Origin: Helicobacteraceae bacterium
Lineage (GTDB): Bacteria > Campylobacterota > Campylobacteria > Campylobacterales > SZUA-545
Direction: 5' to 3'
Length of the DNA: 6,578 bases
Assembly (NCBI GenBank): GCA_003250175.1
Contig: QKHD01000249.1
Coordinates: 1 to 6,578, forward strand
The notes beneath the pieces were generated by a model, which was given only the letters and a program-made list of their open reading frames with translations, made no database searches and was not told the DNA's origin. The position numbers and the translations under genes are program-made. Below are positions 6,242 through 6,578 of this stretch, one piece after another. Positions within the stretch are counted from its first letter, which is position 1; the number at the start of each line of letters is the position of its first letter.

Positions 6242-6578
6242 TCACGCCACCGCCCGGGCCAGATAGTAACCCGCAAAGCCCGCCATGATGGCGGCGGCAT
6301 TGTTGGCCAGCACGTTAAGCACCGCCTTAAGTGCTTCGCCGTTTTCCACCAGGTGGATCGTCTCGTAGCTGAAGGTGGAGAAGGTGGTAAAGCTGCCCAG
6401 AAAGCCCACGGCCACAAAGAGCCGAACGGAAAGAGGAAAGGAGAACTTGGCCATGAAGAGGGTCATGAAAAAGAGCATGATAAACGAGCCGACGGCATTG
6501 ACCAGCAGCGTGGCAAAGTGGTACTCCGCCAGCCAGTGACGGGCAAAAAACTGCACCACCCAGTAGCGGGCGACCGCC
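6242..6578 (-). CDS. crcB: Fluoride channel CrcB/Fluc, 5' end cut by the window edge
   Basis: CrcB/Fluc proteins are small four-helix inner-membrane channels that work as antiparallel dimers and expel fluoride. The visible 111 residues begin AVARYWVVQFF, matching the G-A-x-x-R-Y end of the first helix; only about 10-20 residues should lie beyond 6578. The apparent GTG start at 6559 is internal and not used. The second helix carries LLVNAVGSF with the conserved polar Asn. The third carries the signature GFLGSFTTFSTFSYE, holding the Phe-box residues and the central Thr/Ser. The fourth ends GFAGYYLARAVA. The TGA stop lies just upstream of the ribosome-binding site of the small gene that follows. 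A fluoride riboswitch, if present, would be outside the window. Confidence 0.95.
   Translation of the reverse strand, partial: AVARYWVVQFFARHWLAEYHFATLLVNAVGSFIMLFFMTLFMAKFSFPLSVRLFVAVGFLGSFTTFSTFSYETIHLVENGEALKAVLNVLANNAAAIMAGFAGYYLARAVA

Noticed and set aside
1..6578. CRISPR array, tRNA, rRNA, insertion sequence or phage genes
   Set aside because: No regularly spaced direct repeats, cloverleaf-like segments, transposase motifs or phage structural genes were found on either strand.

Overview
The window reads as chromosomal DNA of a free-living bacterium, most likely a GC-richer, vent- or sediment-type member of the Campylobacterota (Sulfurovum/Nitratifractor/Hydrogenimonas-like). This placement is inferred from recalled family resemblance of the large metallo-beta-lactamase/cyclic-nucleotide/hemerythrin protein and of the secreted Pro-rich protein at the left edge, plus tight gene packing. 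It rests on no marker gene, so it is tentative.

Layout. A leftward gene series occupies about 4740 down to 1. It starts with purN (GAR transformylase, 4165-4737). A membrane-anchored DNA/RNA non-specific endonuclease follows (3326-4165), with its start codon overlapping the purN stop. After a short AT-rich gap comes a very large multidomain protein (635-3247). It has an N-terminal region I cannot assign, a metallo-beta-lactamase-fold domain with a full set of metal ligands, two cyclic-nucleotide-binding-type domains and a C-terminal bacteriohemerythrin. A secreted, proline-rich protein (start 624) follows at once and runs off the left edge. Its reading frame is broken by a 16-bp tandem duplication; taking out one copy restores an open frame to the window edge.

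Divergent from purN, and sharing a compact intergenic region with it, is ald (alanine dehydrogenase, 4855-5953, + strand). It carries every catalytic residue I could check but is broken near 5788 by one extra base; the last ~54 residues lie in the next frame. Converging on ald is a leftward pair: crcB/fluC (fluoride channel, 5' end cut by the right edge) and a 93-residue hypothetical protein with its ribosome-binding site inside the end of crcB. The hypothetical gene and ald overlap tail to tail by 8 bp, over a perfect 12-bp palindrome.

Functional picture. purN and ald are ordinary metabolism (purine synthesis; alanine/pyruvate/ammonium interconversion) and crcB exports fluoride. The least ordinary object is the hydrolase-like/dual-cNMP/hemerythrin fusion, whose architecture suggests an O2- or redox-responsive enzyme or sensor; its last expected iron-ligand position holds Thr instead of Asp. 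Two independent frame breaks in 6.6 kb mean that either the assembly has indel errors or these two genes are decaying or variable. No tRNA, rRNA, CRISPR array, insertion sequence or phage gene was seen.
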